A DNA stretch of 64,000 nucleotides. It comes from JACPVF01 sp964502095. Its GTDB lineage: Bacteria; Chloroflexota; Anaerolineae; Anaerolineales; Villigracilaceae. Location of the stretch: NCBI GenBank assembly GCA_964502095.1, contig CAZCUF010000001.1, forward strand, positions 248,001 to 312,000. Reading direction: 5' to 3'. This document shows, piece by piece, positions 50,439-59,966 of this stretch; position 1 is the first letter of the stretch, and the number at the start of each line of letters is the position of its first letter. A model generated the notes under the pieces. That model did not search any database, was not told the origin of the DNA, and worked only from the letters and a program-made list of their open reading frames with translations. Made by a program: the position numbers and the translations under genes.

Positions 50439-51611
50439 TTATTTATCGAGCAGAGCCGCCACGCCGGGCAATTCCTTCCCTTCGAGGAATTCCAGCGACG
50501 CGCCACCGCCGGTCGAGATGTGAGTCATTTGTTTGGCGACGCCCGCCTTCTTGACCGCGCTGGCGCTATCGCCGCCGCCGATCACAGTCGTTGCGCCGGA
50601 TTCAGCCAGCAACTTGGCGAGGGCGAACGTGCCTGCCGCGAACTTCGGGAATTCGAACACGCCCACCGGCCCATTCCAGACCACGAGCCTGGCTCCGCTC
50701 AACGCGCGTTTATAGCTCTCGAGCGTCCGCGGCCCAACATCCAGCATACGCCAGCCCGCGGGAATCTCATCCACATTCACCACCTGCGAGTTAGCCTCCG
50801 CATCGAACTTGTCCGCGATGACCGCGTCCACGGGCAGAATCAGCTTATCACCGGCCTTGCTCATAATAGCTTTGGCCGTTTCCACCGACGCCGCTTCGAC
50901 GAGGCTATCCTGCATGTTATAGCCTTTCGCGGCCAGGAACGTATTCGCCATGCCGCCGCCGATGATAAGCTTGTCGCATTTAGTCAGCAGATTTTCCACC
51001 ACCGCGATCTTGTCACTGATCTTGGCGCCGCCGAGGATGGCGATATAGGGCCGCTCGGGATTTGAAGTTGCGCGGCCCAGATATTCCAATTCCTGTTCCA
51101 TCAGGAAGCCGGAAACAGCCGGTAGAAAATGCGCCACGCCCTCGGTCGAGGCGTGAGCGCGGTGTGCGGAACCAAACGCATCGTTCACATAGACTTCCCC
51201 CAGCGCGGCCAATTGTCTGGCGAAATCAAGATCGTTCTTCTCCTCGCCCGCGTGAAAGCGCGTATTTTCCAACATCAGCACCTCACCGGGCTTTAAGGCC
51301 TTCGCCATCTTCTCCACTTCAGGTCTTATGCAATCGGGCGCCATTTGGATCGGCCTGTCCAACAGACCGGCCAACACTTCGGCCGCGGGCTTTAAACTAA
51401 ACTCCGGGTCCGGCCCGCCCTTTGGCCGCCCAAGATGACTCATCAGAATCACAGACGCGCCTTGATCCAGCACATATTGAATGGTGGGCAAAGAGGCTCG
51501 AATGCGTTTATCGTCCACGACCTTGCCATCGGCCATTGGCACATTGAAATCCACGCGCATCAGCACGCGCTTGCCTTTGATGTCAATATCCTTGACGGTT
51601 TTCTTGTTCAC
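50439..51611 (-). CDS. pgk: Phosphoglycerate kinase
   Basis: This 390-residue enzyme transfers phosphate from 1,3-bisphosphoglycerate to ADP. It shows RVDFNVPMADGKVVDD, SHLGRPKGGPD, the AFGSAHRAHAST block and the C-terminal GGGDSASAVKKAG with STGGGASLE. Length and motifs are complete. A hairpin separates it from the upstream gap gene and a terminator follows it, so it may be expressed by itself or with gap by read-through. Confidence 0.97.
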   Translation of the reverse strand: MNKKTVKDIDIKGKRVLMRVDFNVPMADGKVVDDKRIRASLPTIQYVLDQGASVILMSHLGRPKGGPDPEFSLKPAAEVLAGLLDRPIQMAPDCIRPEVEKMAKALKPGEVLMLENTRFHAGEEKNDLDFARQLAALGEVYVNDAFGSAHRAHASTEGVAHFLPAVSGFLMEQELEYLGRATSNPERPYIAILGGAKISDKIAVVENLLTKCDKLIIGGGMANTFLAAKGYNMQDSLVEAASVETAKAIMSKAGDKLILPVDAVIADKFDAEANSQVVNVDEIPAGWRMLDVGPRTLESYKRALSGARLVVWNGPVGVFEFPKFAAGTFALAKLLAESGATTVIGGGDSASAVKKAGVAKQMTHISTGGGASLEFLEGKELPGVAALLDK

Positions 51612-51637
51612 GGCTTCCTCGTAAATTGAAAATTAGA

Positions 51638-51673
51638 AAAATTGGTAGATTGGAAAACCAATCTACCAATTTT
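51638..51673. terminator. Bidirectional hairpin between gap and pgk
   Basis: A perfect 16-bp stem (from AAAATTGGTAGATTGG) with an AAAA loop lies between the two genes. On the minus strand it is followed by a T-rich stretch. It probably ends or attenuates the gap transcript before pgk. Confidence 0.8.
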
Positions 51674-51684
51674 CAGTTTGCGAA

Positions 51685-52743
51685 TTACAGGCTCTTCGCC
51701 AGCATCGCCGCCAGGTCCGCTGTGCGGCAGGAATAACCCCACTCGTTATCATACCAGGTCACGATTCTGGCAAAAGTGCTCTTTTCTTTGCCGAGCATTT
51801 CCGTAAAGGGCAGGTCAATGGACGAAGAGTGCGGGTCGCCTTTGTAATCGAGGCTGACCAGCGGTTCATCCACAGCCTGCAGAATGCCCTTGAAGCGCGG
51901 CAGTTTAGCGGCATCGCGATAAGCTTGGCGCAGTTCCTCGGTTGTAGCGGCCGTTTCAAACTCGGCAGTCAGGTCAATGATCGAAACTGTAGGAGTCGGT
52001 ACGCGCAGGGCGTAACCATCGAGGCGGCCTGCCATATCGGGGATGACCAGCTTCAAGGCTCTGGCCGCGCCGGTGGAGGTTGGGATGATATTCAGGGCCG
52101 CCGCGCGCGCGCGCCTCAAATCGGAATGCGGCAGATCGAGAATCTTCTGGTCGTTGGTGTAGGAGTGGACAGTGGTCATAAAGCCGCGCGCGATCTTGAA
52201 CTTATCGTGAGCGACTTTTACAGCCGGGGCCAAACCGTTGGTTGTGCAGGAGGCGTTGGAAATCACGTGATGAGTCTTGGGGTCATATTTATCTTCGTTC
52301 ACGCCCAATACAATGGTGAGGTCTTCGCCTTCGGCAGGCGCAGAGATGATGACCTTCTTCGCGCCGCCTTTTGTGATGTGATTGACCGCGCCTTTCACGG
52401 TCTTGCCCTTCTTGTTCACGCCGTCTTCCTTGACCGTGAACAGGCCCGTTGATTCGATGACGATCTCCACGCCGAGGTCGCCCCACGGAATCGCGGCCGG
52501 GTCGGTCTCCTTGAACGCTTTGATCTTTTTGCCGTCAACCAGCAATCCGTCATCAGCAACTTCCACCACGCCGTTGAAACGCCCATAGTTCGAATCGTAT
52601 TTGAGCAGGTGCGCCATGGTCTTCATATCGCCGATATCGTTGAATGCCACCATTTCAAGGTCCTGCGGGTAATAATCGCGAATCGCTTTGAGAACTTGAC
52701 GGCCGATGCGGCCGAACCCGTTGATGCCAACTTTGACAGTCAT
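51685..52743 (-). CDS. gap: Glyceraldehyde-3-phosphate dehydrogenase
   Basis: This 352-residue enzyme begins MTVKVGINGFGRIGRQ with the nucleotide-binding GxGxxG, contains the catalytic Cys in SNASCTTN and the partner His in SYTNDQ/HSYTN, and ends in the typical YDNEWGYSCR block. It makes 1,3-bisphosphoglycerate for pgk. The ATG at 52743 is chosen because of AGGAG just upstream (the frame extends to 52797 without family similarity). It is the first gene of the glycolytic block. Confidence 0.97.
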   Translation of the reverse strand: MTVKVGINGFGRIGRQVLKAIRDYYPQDLEMVAFNDIGDMKTMAHLLKYDSNYGRFNGVVEVADDGLLVDGKKIKAFKETDPAAIPWGDLGVEIVIESTGLFTVKEDGVNKKGKTVKGAVNHITKGGAKKVIISAPAEGEDLTIVLGVNEDKYDPKTHHVISNASCTTNGLAPAVKVAHDKFKIARGFMTTVHSYTNDQKILDLPHSDLRRARAAALNIIPTSTGAARALKLVIPDMAGRLDGYALRVPTPTVSIIDLTAEFETAATTEELRQAYRDAAKLPRFKGILQAVDEPLVSLDYKGDPHSSSIDLPFTEMLGKEKSTFARIVTWYDNEWGYSCRTADLAAMLAKSL

Positions 52744-52850
52744 TTTATTTCTCCTGAATGAAAAATTTACTTGTGAAGCTTTACAGCATGCTATCACAAT
52801 TTTCGATTGAGATTACTTGCCTGTGAATTATAGCACTGTGAAATTGTGAC

Positions 52851-54179
52851 TTAACTCAGCGGGCCGGTGCGTTGATAAAAGATGTCCATCAAAGTTTGCG
52901 CAAGCTTGACCGAATCGTGCCGGTGCGGAAATTCGGCGTCCACCAAATCTTCGGTATAGACGCGCACATCGGCGAGGGAACGCTCATCGGCGCGTACCCA
53001 CTCCACGTCACGCGTGAGGCGTTCATCGTAACGGTCGTTGCAGACGATTACATCGAATAATTTTTCCCCCACGTGCGCTTCCAGGGCCTGCACGTGGTCG
53101 TAACAACTGTAGAAATCGGTTTCTCCCGCCTGAACCGCGATGTTACAGACGAATATCTTGACGGCGCGGCTGACGCGCATGGCGGCCAGAATGTCCATCA
53201 CCAGCAAATTCGGAAGCAGACTCGTATATAAACTGCCCGGCCCGACCACGATCATATCCGCCGAAAGGATGGCTTGAAGCACGGGCGGAAAAGCGGGCGC
53301 GTCATTCGGCTCCAGCCACAGGCGGCGTACACGTCCAGCCGCGTGCGGGATGCGACTCTCCCCTTCCACGCGAACTTCATTGACAATGTGCGGCAGTTGC
53401 ATATCCGCCACAAGCCTTACATTATGGAGCGTGGACGGCAATACGCGCCCATGCACCGAAAGCACACGCCCCGATTCACTGACGGCCTCCTCGAAACTCC
53501 CGGTAATATCGCTGAGCGCGGTGATGAACAGATTTCCGAAAGAGTGGCCCTCCAAACTGGAAGCGCCCCGAAAACGATATTGAAATAATTGTGTCAACAG
53601 CGCTTCATCATTGGAGAGCGCCGCCAGACAGTTGCGAATATCGCCCGGCGGCAAAATACCGAGGCTCTCGCGCAATTTTCCCGAAGAGCCGCCGTCATCA
53701 GCGACTGTAACCACCGCGGTAATATTATGCGTATGGTCTTTGAGTCCGCGCAGTAACGTGGATAAGCCATGCCCTCCGCCAATCGCCACCACGCGCGGAC
53801 CGTGCCGAAGATGGTGATATTCCGCGATCTCATCCACAACCTGATGCCCGGGGCGGATAAAGGGCCGCAACAGGGATCGATTCAATTCCCAGATGCCGAA
53901 AAATATCATGCCGAGTCCAAAACCGACAAGGACAATCAGCCGCAATGGGCGCGGAATAAAATGCAGGGAAATGACGGACAGGAATAGATCCAAGTTGGGG
54001 TTGACCGACTCCGAAAGATAAAGGTCTTTTAAAAAGGCGGCCAGGCTAAGCCCCAGGAAGATTATGCCGCCCAGGATCAGCAGAAACCAGCGTTTCACTC
54101 CCAAACCGGGTTTGAACCAGCGCACAGCCAGCCGAATCTGTTCCTTGAAGCGCGTCCGGTTTTTGGGAGGAAATTTCAT
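52851..54179 (-). CDS. YvcK/CofD-like protein with N-terminal membrane helices
   Basis: This 442-residue protein has two N-terminal hydrophobic helices (about residues 28-50 and 67-90) and then a YvcK-type domain with AIGGGHGLSTLLRGLK, TVADDGGSSGKLRE and GPGSLYTSLLPNLLV. Bacterial YvcK binds UDP-sugars and helps set cell shape and gluconeogenic growth. The membrane anchor is an addition not found in all members. It lies upstream of gap but separated by about 107 bases with no gene. Confidence 0.88.
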   Translation of the reverse strand: MKFPPKNRTRFKEQIRLAVRWFKPGLGVKRWFLLILGGIIFLGLSLAAFLKDLYLSESVNPNLDLFLSVISLHFIPRPLRLIVLVGFGLGMIFFGIWELNRSLLRPFIRPGHQVVDEIAEYHHLRHGPRVVAIGGGHGLSTLLRGLKDHTHNITAVVTVADDGGSSGKLRESLGILPPGDIRNCLAALSNDEALLTQLFQYRFRGASSLEGHSFGNLFITALSDITGSFEEAVSESGRVLSVHGRVLPSTLHNVRLVADMQLPHIVNEVRVEGESRIPHAAGRVRRLWLEPNDAPAFPPVLQAILSADMIVVGPGSLYTSLLPNLLVMDILAAMRVSRAVKIFVCNIAVQAGETDFYSCYDHVQALEAHVGEKLFDVIVCNDRYDERLTRDVEWVRADERSLADVRVYTEDLVDAEFPHRHDSVKLAQTLMDIFYQRTGPLS

Positions 54180-54276
54180 AAAAACGAGTCTAGCAGTCCT
54201 TTAATAAAACGTCAATTGAAGGACGTTGAAACTCTCCGCAGGCACAGGCGGGAGGAGCCTCGGTTATAATCAAGCC

Positions 54277-55221
54277 ATGAGCCCCATCGTTGCAGTTGAT
54301 ATCGGCGGCACACACATTCGCGCCGCTCTCTATGAGCCAAACAGCATTACCCCGTCCAAACATGAGCGCATACGATCGAACGCCCTTGAACCGGGCGTTT
54401 TCGACCGCCTGGTTCAAACCATGGAAGCGGTCTGGCCCAAACAGGAAAAAGTCTCGTCCATTGGGCTGGCTTCCCCGGGCCCATTGGACCCTTACAAGGG
54501 TATTATTCTCACAACTCCCAATATTCCCGAATGGCGGGATTTTCCTCTCAGCCAGAAACTGTTCGAGCACTTCCATGTGCCGGTACATATTGATAACGAC
54601 GCCAATCTGGCCGGTCTCGGCGAATGGAAATATGGCGCCGGCAAAGGTCACAACAACGTGCTTTATATCACCATCAGCACCGGAGTGGGCGGCGGCGTAA
54701 TCATCAACGGACGTTTGCTTCAGGGCTATCATGGCCTGGCCGCCGAATTGGGACACATGACAGTGGACGTCAACGGTCCGTTATGCGGATGCGGACATCC
54801 GGGACATCTCGAATCGTTTTCCTCGGGCCCGTCCATCGCGCGCTACGTCAACGAACAGTTGGAAAAAGGAAAAACATCCTCGCTTCACGCGGACCCGGGA
54901 CTGTCTGCCCGCCAAGTGGCGGACGCGGCGCTGGCAGGCGATGAACTGGCACGCGCGGCATTTGCACGCGCCGGGGAATATCTCGGCATAGGCATTGCGA
55001 ACTACCTGCACATCTTCGATCCTTCGGTGGTAATCTTCGGCGGAGGCGTTTCGCAGGTTGGGGATTTGCTGTTCGAGCCGTTCCAAGTCAGTTTGCGGAA
55101 GAGCGTGATTCATCCGCGTTATCTCGAAAATCTGGAGATTACCAAAGCCGCGCTGGGCGATGACGCCGGCCTGTTGGGCGCGTTGGCGCTGGCGCGTCTC
55201 TCGGAGGAGAATCCGCCTTGA
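54277..55221 (+). CDS. ROK-family sugar kinase, probable glucokinase
   Basis: This 314-residue ROK protein starts MSPIVAVDIGGTHIRAALYE, with the phosphate-binding DIGGTH. The ROK signature includes GVGGGVIINGRLLQGYHGLA, HMTVDVNGPLCGCGHPGHLE with a zinc-binding cysteine cluster (CGCGHPGHLES), and the catalytic Asp in IDNDANLAGLGE. No DNA-binding domain is present, so it is a kinase rather than a repressor. A TATAAT element ends 6 bases before the ATG, with no ribosome binding site, suggesting a leaderless mRNA. It is divergent from the YvcK gene. Confidence 0.93.
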   Translation: MSPIVAVDIGGTHIRAALYEPNSITPSKHERIRSNALEPGVFDRLVQTMEAVWPKQEKVSSIGLASPGPLDPYKGIILTTPNIPEWRDFPLSQKLFEHFHVPVHIDNDANLAGLGEWKYGAGKGHNNVLYITISTGVGGGVIINGRLLQGYHGLAAELGHMTVDVNGPLCGCGHPGHLESFSSGPSIARYVNEQLEKGKTSSLHADPGLSARQVADAALAGDELARAAFARAGEYLGIGIANYLHIFDPSVVIFGGGVSQVGDLLFEPFQVSLRKSVIHPRYLENLEITKAALGDDAGLLGALALARLSEENPP

Positions 55222-55347
55222 ATAGGCGCGTAAAGCCAAGGAACTGAATCTGCCGATAAAACGGAGGCAGATTCGAGGTCGAAAAAAGACGCGGGCAGAC
55301 CTTCCGCGAGTTTTCTCTCAATTCACCAGTCAGGAAAGGAAGTAAAT

Positions 55348-56676
55348 ATGGAACCTATGAACTTGCCGGGGCCAAAAGCGCGGGCGATGATTAAACGCGA
55401 CTCGGCGGTGATCTCGCCGTCTTATCCGCGCAGTTATCCGTTCGTGATGGATCACGGCAAAGGCACCGAAGTGTGGGATGTGGACGGCAATCGCTTTTTG
55501 GATTTCATGGCGGGGATCGCTGTGGCCTCAACGGGGCACGCACATCCGAAAGTGGTGCAGGCCATCAAGGATCAGGCCGATCAATTCATTCACATCTCGT
55601 CGGACTTCTATCATGAAAAATGGATTCGGCTCGGCGAAAAGCTGGCCGAGATCGCGCCGTTCGATGACTATGGCGTTTCATTCATGACCAACTCAGGAAC
55701 GGAGGCGGTGGAGGCGGCCATCAAGCTGGCGCGTTATCATACCGGCCGTAGTAATTTCATCGGCTTTACCGGCGCGTTCCACGGACGAACGATGGGCGCG
55801 GTGACGTTCACAGCCAGCAAGCCGAAATATCACAAGGGTTTTTACCCGTTGATGAACGGCGTGATCCACGCGCCGTATCCGAATCCGTACCGCCCAATGT
55901 TGGAACGACAACCCAGCGAAGACGATGGGCAGACTGTGGTGCGTTACATCGAAGATCAGATTCTCGATCATGTTCTACCGCCCGAGGAAGTGGCGGGCAT
56001 TCTGGTGGAGACGATTCAAGGCGAAGGCGGGTACATCGTCCCGCCCGCCGGTTTCTACCCGGCCTTGCGCGAGTTGTGCGATAAATACGACATCCTGCTG
56101 ATCGTGGACGAAGTGCAGTGCGGCATGGGGCGCACCGGCAAGTGGTGGGCTATCGAGCATTTTGGAGTCGAACCGGATATCGTAACCGCGGCCAAGGGCA
56201 TTGCCTCCGGCATGCCGTTGGGCGCGTGCATCGCCCGCCGCGAGATCATGGATTGGGAGAAAGGCTCGCACGGCAATACTTATGGCGGCAATCCCATTTC
56301 CTGCGCGGCCGGGCTGGCTACCATCGACTTGCTCGAAACCGAGTATCTGCAAAACGCGGCTGAAACCGGCCAATATACGCTGGATGCACTGCACGAAATT
56401 CAAGTACGGCATCCGTCCATCGGCGATATGCGCGGGCTGGGTTTGATGATCGGCGTGGAATTCGTCAAAAACCGCGAGACGAAAGAACCGGCGGTGTCTC
56501 TCTCCGACCGCATCATCGAACTGGCATTCGAGCGCGGCCTGCTCACGCTCGGCTGTGGCAAGTCCGTGATTCGCATTGCGCCTCCGCTCAGTATTTCCAA
56601 AAGCGAAGTGGACGAGGGGCTGACGATCTTCGAGGAGGCGGTCACGCTCGCCGAGAACGAAGCCGGGTTGAGATAA
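55348..56676 (+). CDS. Class III PLP aminotransferase (acetylornithine/GABA type)
   Basis: This 442-residue aminotransferase binds PLP through the lysine in TAAKGIASGMPLGA (about residue 280). It has the class III layout: GTEVWDVDGNRFLDFMAGI, NSGTEAVEAAIKLAR, GFTGAFHGRTMGAV and VDEVQCGMGRTGKWWA. It could act on N-acetylornithine, GABA or omega-amino acids, which cannot be told apart by these motifs. It starts 126 bases after the ROK gene with AGGAAAGGA in front. The intervening sequence holds only a 9-bp hairpin without U-tract. Confidence 0.92.
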   Translation: MEPMNLPGPKARAMIKRDSAVISPSYPRSYPFVMDHGKGTEVWDVDGNRFLDFMAGIAVASTGHAHPKVVQAIKDQADQFIHISSDFYHEKWIRLGEKLAEIAPFDDYGVSFMTNSGTEAVEAAIKLARYHTGRSNFIGFTGAFHGRTMGAVTFTASKPKYHKGFYPLMNGVIHAPYPNPYRPMLERQPSEDDGQTVVRYIEDQILDHVLPPEEVAGILVETIQGEGGYIVPPAGFYPALRELCDKYDILLIVDEVQCGMGRTGKWWAIEHFGVEPDIVTAAKGIASGMPLGACIARREIMDWEKGSHGNTYGGNPISCAAGLATIDLLETEYLQNAAETGQYTLDALHEIQVRHPSIGDMRGLGLMIGVEFVKNRETKEPAVSLSDRIIELAFERGLLTLGCGKSVIRIAPPLSISKSEVDEGLTIFEEAVTLAENEAGLR

Positions 56677-56700
56677 CAAAACAGACGCCCGATTAAACGC

Positions 56701-56743
56701 ATCTGGCGCGGACCTCAAACTGGTTCCGCGCCAGATTTTTTTC
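56701..56743. terminator. Terminator between the aminotransferase and FGE lipoprotein genes
   Basis: A perfect 12-bp stem (ATCTGGCGCGGA / TCCGCGCCAGAT) with a 12-base loop is followed by TTTTTTTC on the plus strand. It lies between convergent genes. Confidence 0.9.
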
Positions 56744-56754
56744 TCAGGGACAGG

Positions 56755-58527
56755 TTACTTCTTCAACTGACAGACACCGACTTTGTCATCCCACGCGCAC
56801 GCGTACGCATTGCGCCGACAAACGGTTTCGATGGTGATCTTACTGCAAATATCCACCGGCTGACTGCATTTCAGCGTGGTGGCCGAAACTGTGACACAGC
56901 CCGTTCCGGTCAGACGCAGGCGCGTAGGCGTACAGGCTTTGAGAGTCGAGTCGTACGTGGTGCCGGCCGGGCAGGCCGGGTACGCGGCGGCTGTCGTCGA
57001 TTGGCAACATTGGTTGGTCGAATCGTATTGATAGCCGCTTCCGCAACCCTGAAAGGTTTGCGCCGCCAATCCCGGATTATTGATGCCATAAGGAGTTTCG
57101 GCAATCCCATTGGGCGGAACACATGCACCGAACTGCGTATCGAAATATAAACCAATCGGGCAGGAGCCGTCCGCGCCGGGAGCCAGCGCGCAACTCTTTT
57201 GTCCGCCGCGCTCGATCAACTTGTAACCCGTAGGACAGCCCGCCACACCAACCTCGGAAGAGATCGGCGAGTACACACATGCGCCTGTGTTAGCGTCGAG
57301 CGTGTAGCCCGGATCGCAAACCGGCGCCGAGTTTGCCTGGCTGTTGACGTTCGAGCAGGCCGCGTTGCAGACTGTAATATCCGCAGTTGTCTCTGTGGCG
57401 CGCGGACCTTTACAAGTCAACACGCGTTTGCCATCCACAACCGCTTCGGTACAATCATAATCTTTACGATTAAGTTGATATGCCGCGCCCTCAGAAATGT
57501 TGAGTGTAACGAAACTATCGCCGCCCGAGCAATACTGGCCGCGGATCACTGCCTCCGGCAACTGGCATTGTTGTCCTTGCGCCTGAGCGGAAACGCCGGG
57601 CACATACGCGGACACCTGACAGAACGGAGCCAGCGGCTTGGGCTGAGTCACGACACAGCGAAAGCCGAGATCGCGGCTGTGATAAGTGGGCGCGGCAAAA
57701 TGGCGGAGGGCAGACGCGGCTTGATCTGTGTCGGTCTCGAAACTACTGCCGCGAATCACGCGCTGAGCGCCAGAGTCAGGGCCTTTCGGATTCTGGCCCG
57801 GGGAACTATTGTAATAGTTCGCGTCGTACCAATCCTGCACCCATTCGAAAACATTACCGGCCATATCGTACAAGCCCAGCGGAGTGCGGCCGCCCGAATA
57901 ATCGGTTACATCCGTAGTGTGGCCGATACAACCGCCGAAGTTCAAATAATCGCAGGCCGCGCCGTCGTCTCCCCACGGATAGGTGCTGGAGGAATTACTG
58001 CGCGCCGCGTATTCCCATTGCGCTTCAGTGGGCAGGTCGCCTTGAATCCATGAACAGTACGCGCTGGCCTGATCCCAGGTTACGCCCACAACCGGATAGC
58101 TGTTGTAATCTGAAATCGTATAATTCGGCGTGCCCAATTCCTGTGTGGGCGGCGTGCATTGTCCCGCCGATACGCATTGCGCATACATGCCGTTCGTAAC
58201 AGGAGTTTGTTGAATCCAAAACCCATCCAACGCAACGGTGTGTGTGGGGCTGTCGCTCGTACCGGCGCCCATCGCAAATTCGCCTTGCGGAATGTACGAT
58301 AACACCGAAGTATCGATCCACTTCATGGTGGTTCCGGCTTGCGCGCCGGCCAGCGGCACTGGGACCAGAGTCGCGGTGGAGGTGGCAGTCGGGGGTTCGG
58401 TGGCAGGTGGAGGCATGGTGGGAAGCGGAGTGGACGTCGGTGCGGGAGTGGGCGTAGGCACACAGGCTCCCAGCAAAAACGCCGCGGCAAGGATGACGAA
58501 CGCCATCCTATGCAAAGCTTTTTTCAT
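56755..58527 (-). CDS. FGE-domain lipoprotein with Cys-rich tail
   Basis: This 590-residue protein has a lipoprotein signal peptide (LLGAC), a Pro/Thr linker, an FGE/sulfatase-modifying-like domain (about residues 70-300, with IPQGEFAMGAGTSD, PVTNGMYAQC, QGDLPTEAQWEYAAR, DMAGNVFEWVQDWYD and RVIRGSSFETD) and a long Cys-rich C-terminus. The tail contains repeated CPxGYxxDxxxxxC-type units (for example CPTGYKLIERGGQKSC and CPAGTTYDSTLKAC). It should sit outside the cell. The paralogue at 59967 has the same layout. The FGE fold is often a binding module rather than an enzyme. Confidence 0.88.
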   Translation of the reverse strand: MKKALHRMAFVILAAAFLLGACVPTPTPAPTSTPLPTMPPPATEPPTATSTATLVPVPLAGAQAGTTMKWIDTSVLSYIPQGEFAMGAGTSDSPTHTVALDGFWIQQTPVTNGMYAQCVSAGQCTPPTQELGTPNYTISDYNSYPVVGVTWDQASAYCSWIQGDLPTEAQWEYAARSNSSSTYPWGDDGAACDYLNFGGCIGHTTDVTDYSGGRTPLGLYDMAGNVFEWVQDWYDANYYNSSPGQNPKGPDSGAQRVIRGSSFETDTDQAASALRHFAAPTYHSRDLGFRCVVTQPKPLAPFCQVSAYVPGVSAQAQGQQCQLPEAVIRGQYCSGGDSFVTLNISEGAAYQLNRKDYDCTEAVVDGKRVLTCKGPRATETTADITVCNAACSNVNSQANSAPVCDPGYTLDANTGACVYSPISSEVGVAGCPTGYKLIERGGQKSCALAPGADGSCPIGLYFDTQFGACVPPNGIAETPYGINNPGLAAQTFQGCGSGYQYDSTNQCCQSTTAAAYPACPAGTTYDSTLKACTPTRLRLTGTGCVTVSATTLKCSQPVDICSKITIETVCRRNAYACAWDDKVGVCQLKK

Positions 58528-58583
58528 TCAGTCTCCTTCTCCGGCGGGCGAACCCGCAGGTCGTTCGCAATTATAATGCAAGC

Positions 58584-59936
58584 ATGGATTTCACCGAACT
58601 GACGCTGACTCAGGCCCGCGAAAAAATTGGACGGGGCGAACTCTCGCCTCACGACCTGACTGAGGCCTGTTTCCGCCAAATTGAACGTCTCAACCCTGCG
58701 ATCAACGCGTTCATCACAGTCGTCGAGCCGCAGTTGCCTGACTCAAAACTGAAAGACGCGCCGCTTTACGGTTTGCCCATCGCGTTGAAAGATCTGTACG
58801 AGACAGCGGGCACGCGTACTACGATGGGTTCGGCATTCTTCGCGGATTATGTTCCCAGCCGCGACGCATTCGTTGTGCAAAAGCTCCGGGAAGCAGGGGC
58901 AGTAATTCTTGGCAAGACCAACACCCACGAGATCGCGCTGGGCGTAACCAACGTGAATCCGCATTATGGCGCGTGCCGCAATCCGTGGGATTTGGCGCGC
59001 ATCACGGGCGGGTCATCGGGTGGAAGCGCGGCCGCGGTAGTCAGCGGCATGGCTCTGGCCGCGCTCGGCACCGACACCGGCGGCTCGATTCGCATCCCGG
59101 CCTCATTATGCGGAGTTGTTGGGTTGAAACCAACCTACGGGCGCGTGAGTCTGCGCGGCGTCTTTCCGCTTTCGTGGAATCTCGATCATGCCGGGCCGTT
59201 GACTCAATGTGTGCGCGATGCGGCGTTGCTATTACAAATCATCGCCGGTTACGATGAAGAAGATCCGGCTTCGGTCAACCTTGCAGTTGACGATTATTTG
59301 ACTCACATCGCTGACGGCGTCAGGGGATTAAGAGTTGCGTTGGCAGTCGGAGATTTTATCGAGGAGGCCGACGCAGAAGTTTCGCGCGCGGTTCACACCG
59401 CGGCGGGAATGTTCGCGTCATTGGGCGCGCATGTGGAACCAGTCGAAATCGAATGGCTGCGCGAAGCCGCGCTGGCTAACTCACTGATGACTCAGGCAGA
59501 CGGCGCGGCCGTGCATCGCGAACGCCTGAAGGAGCATCCCGAAATGTTCGGCGTGGATGTCCGTCAGCGGTTGGAGAGGGGCGCGGAATACACTGCCAGC
59601 GAGTACAGCCTGGCGAGGCGGAAGCAGGCTGAAGCGCGCAGAGGAGGCGAACAGTTCTTTCGTCAATACGATATGTTGATCCTGCCGTCCACACCGATCA
59701 CCGCGCCGCTGATAGAAGGCAGTGATGCGGTCGAACAGGCGCGCCGCCTGACGCGCTTTACCGCGCCGTTCAATCTGACGGGCCTGCCCGCGCTGTCCAT
59801 GCCGTGTGGATTTACAAAAAATAACATGCCAATCGGCCTGCAGTTGGTGAGCGCGCATTGGGCGGAAGCCAAACTATTGCGCGCCGCGCAAGCCTATGAG
59901 CAAGCGGCTGAATGGCACGTAAAAAAACCAAAATAA
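58584..59936 (+). CDS. Amidase (AS family, GatA-like)
   Basis: This 450-residue amidase hydrolyses an amide, probably free amides or acylated amines. The amidase signature GGSSGGSAAAVVSG (about residues 143-156) carries the cis-Ser and nucleophile Ser (in TDTGGSIRIPASLCG), with the catalytic Lys in PIALKDLYETAG. It is not obviously part of a gatCAB set: gatB and gatC are not here. A TATAAT element ends 6 bases before its ATG with no ribosome binding site, suggesting a leaderless mRNA. It lies between the two FGE lipoproteins. Confidence 0.92.
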   Translation: MDFTELTLTQAREKIGRGELSPHDLTEACFRQIERLNPAINAFITVVEPQLPDSKLKDAPLYGLPIALKDLYETAGTRTTMGSAFFADYVPSRDAFVVQKLREAGAVILGKTNTHEIALGVTNVNPHYGACRNPWDLARITGGSSGGSAAAVVSGMALAALGTDTGGSIRIPASLCGVVGLKPTYGRVSLRGVFPLSWNLDHAGPLTQCVRDAALLLQIIAGYDEEDPASVNLAVDDYLTHIADGVRGLRVALAVGDFIEEADAEVSRAVHTAAGMFASLGAHVEPVEIEWLREAALANSLMTQADGAAVHRERLKEHPEMFGVDVRQRLERGAEYTASEYSLARRKQAEARRGGEQFFRQYDMLILPSTPITAPLIEGSDAVEQARRLTRFTAPFNLTGLPALSMPCGFTKNNMPIGLQLVSAHWAEAKLLRAAQAYEQAAEWHVKKPK

Positions 59937-59938
59937 AA

Positions 59939-59966
59939 TGCTCCCGCTTTCACGGGAGCAAATCAT
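59939..59966. terminator. Terminator after the amidase gene
   Basis: A perfect 8-bp stem (TGCTCCCG / CGGGAGCA) with a six-base loop is followed by AATCATTT. It lies 2 bases after the amidase stop, between convergent genes. Confidence 0.75.

Noticed and set aside
54226..54276. Upstream start (TTG) for the ROK kinase
   Set aside because: The extra 17 residues do not resemble the family; the ATG at 54277 gives the conserved DIGGTH at its usual place.
55246..55274. Terminator after the ROK kinase gene
   Set aside because: A 9-bp stem (GAATCTGCC / GGCAGATTC) exists but has no U-tract after it; it may be incidental.
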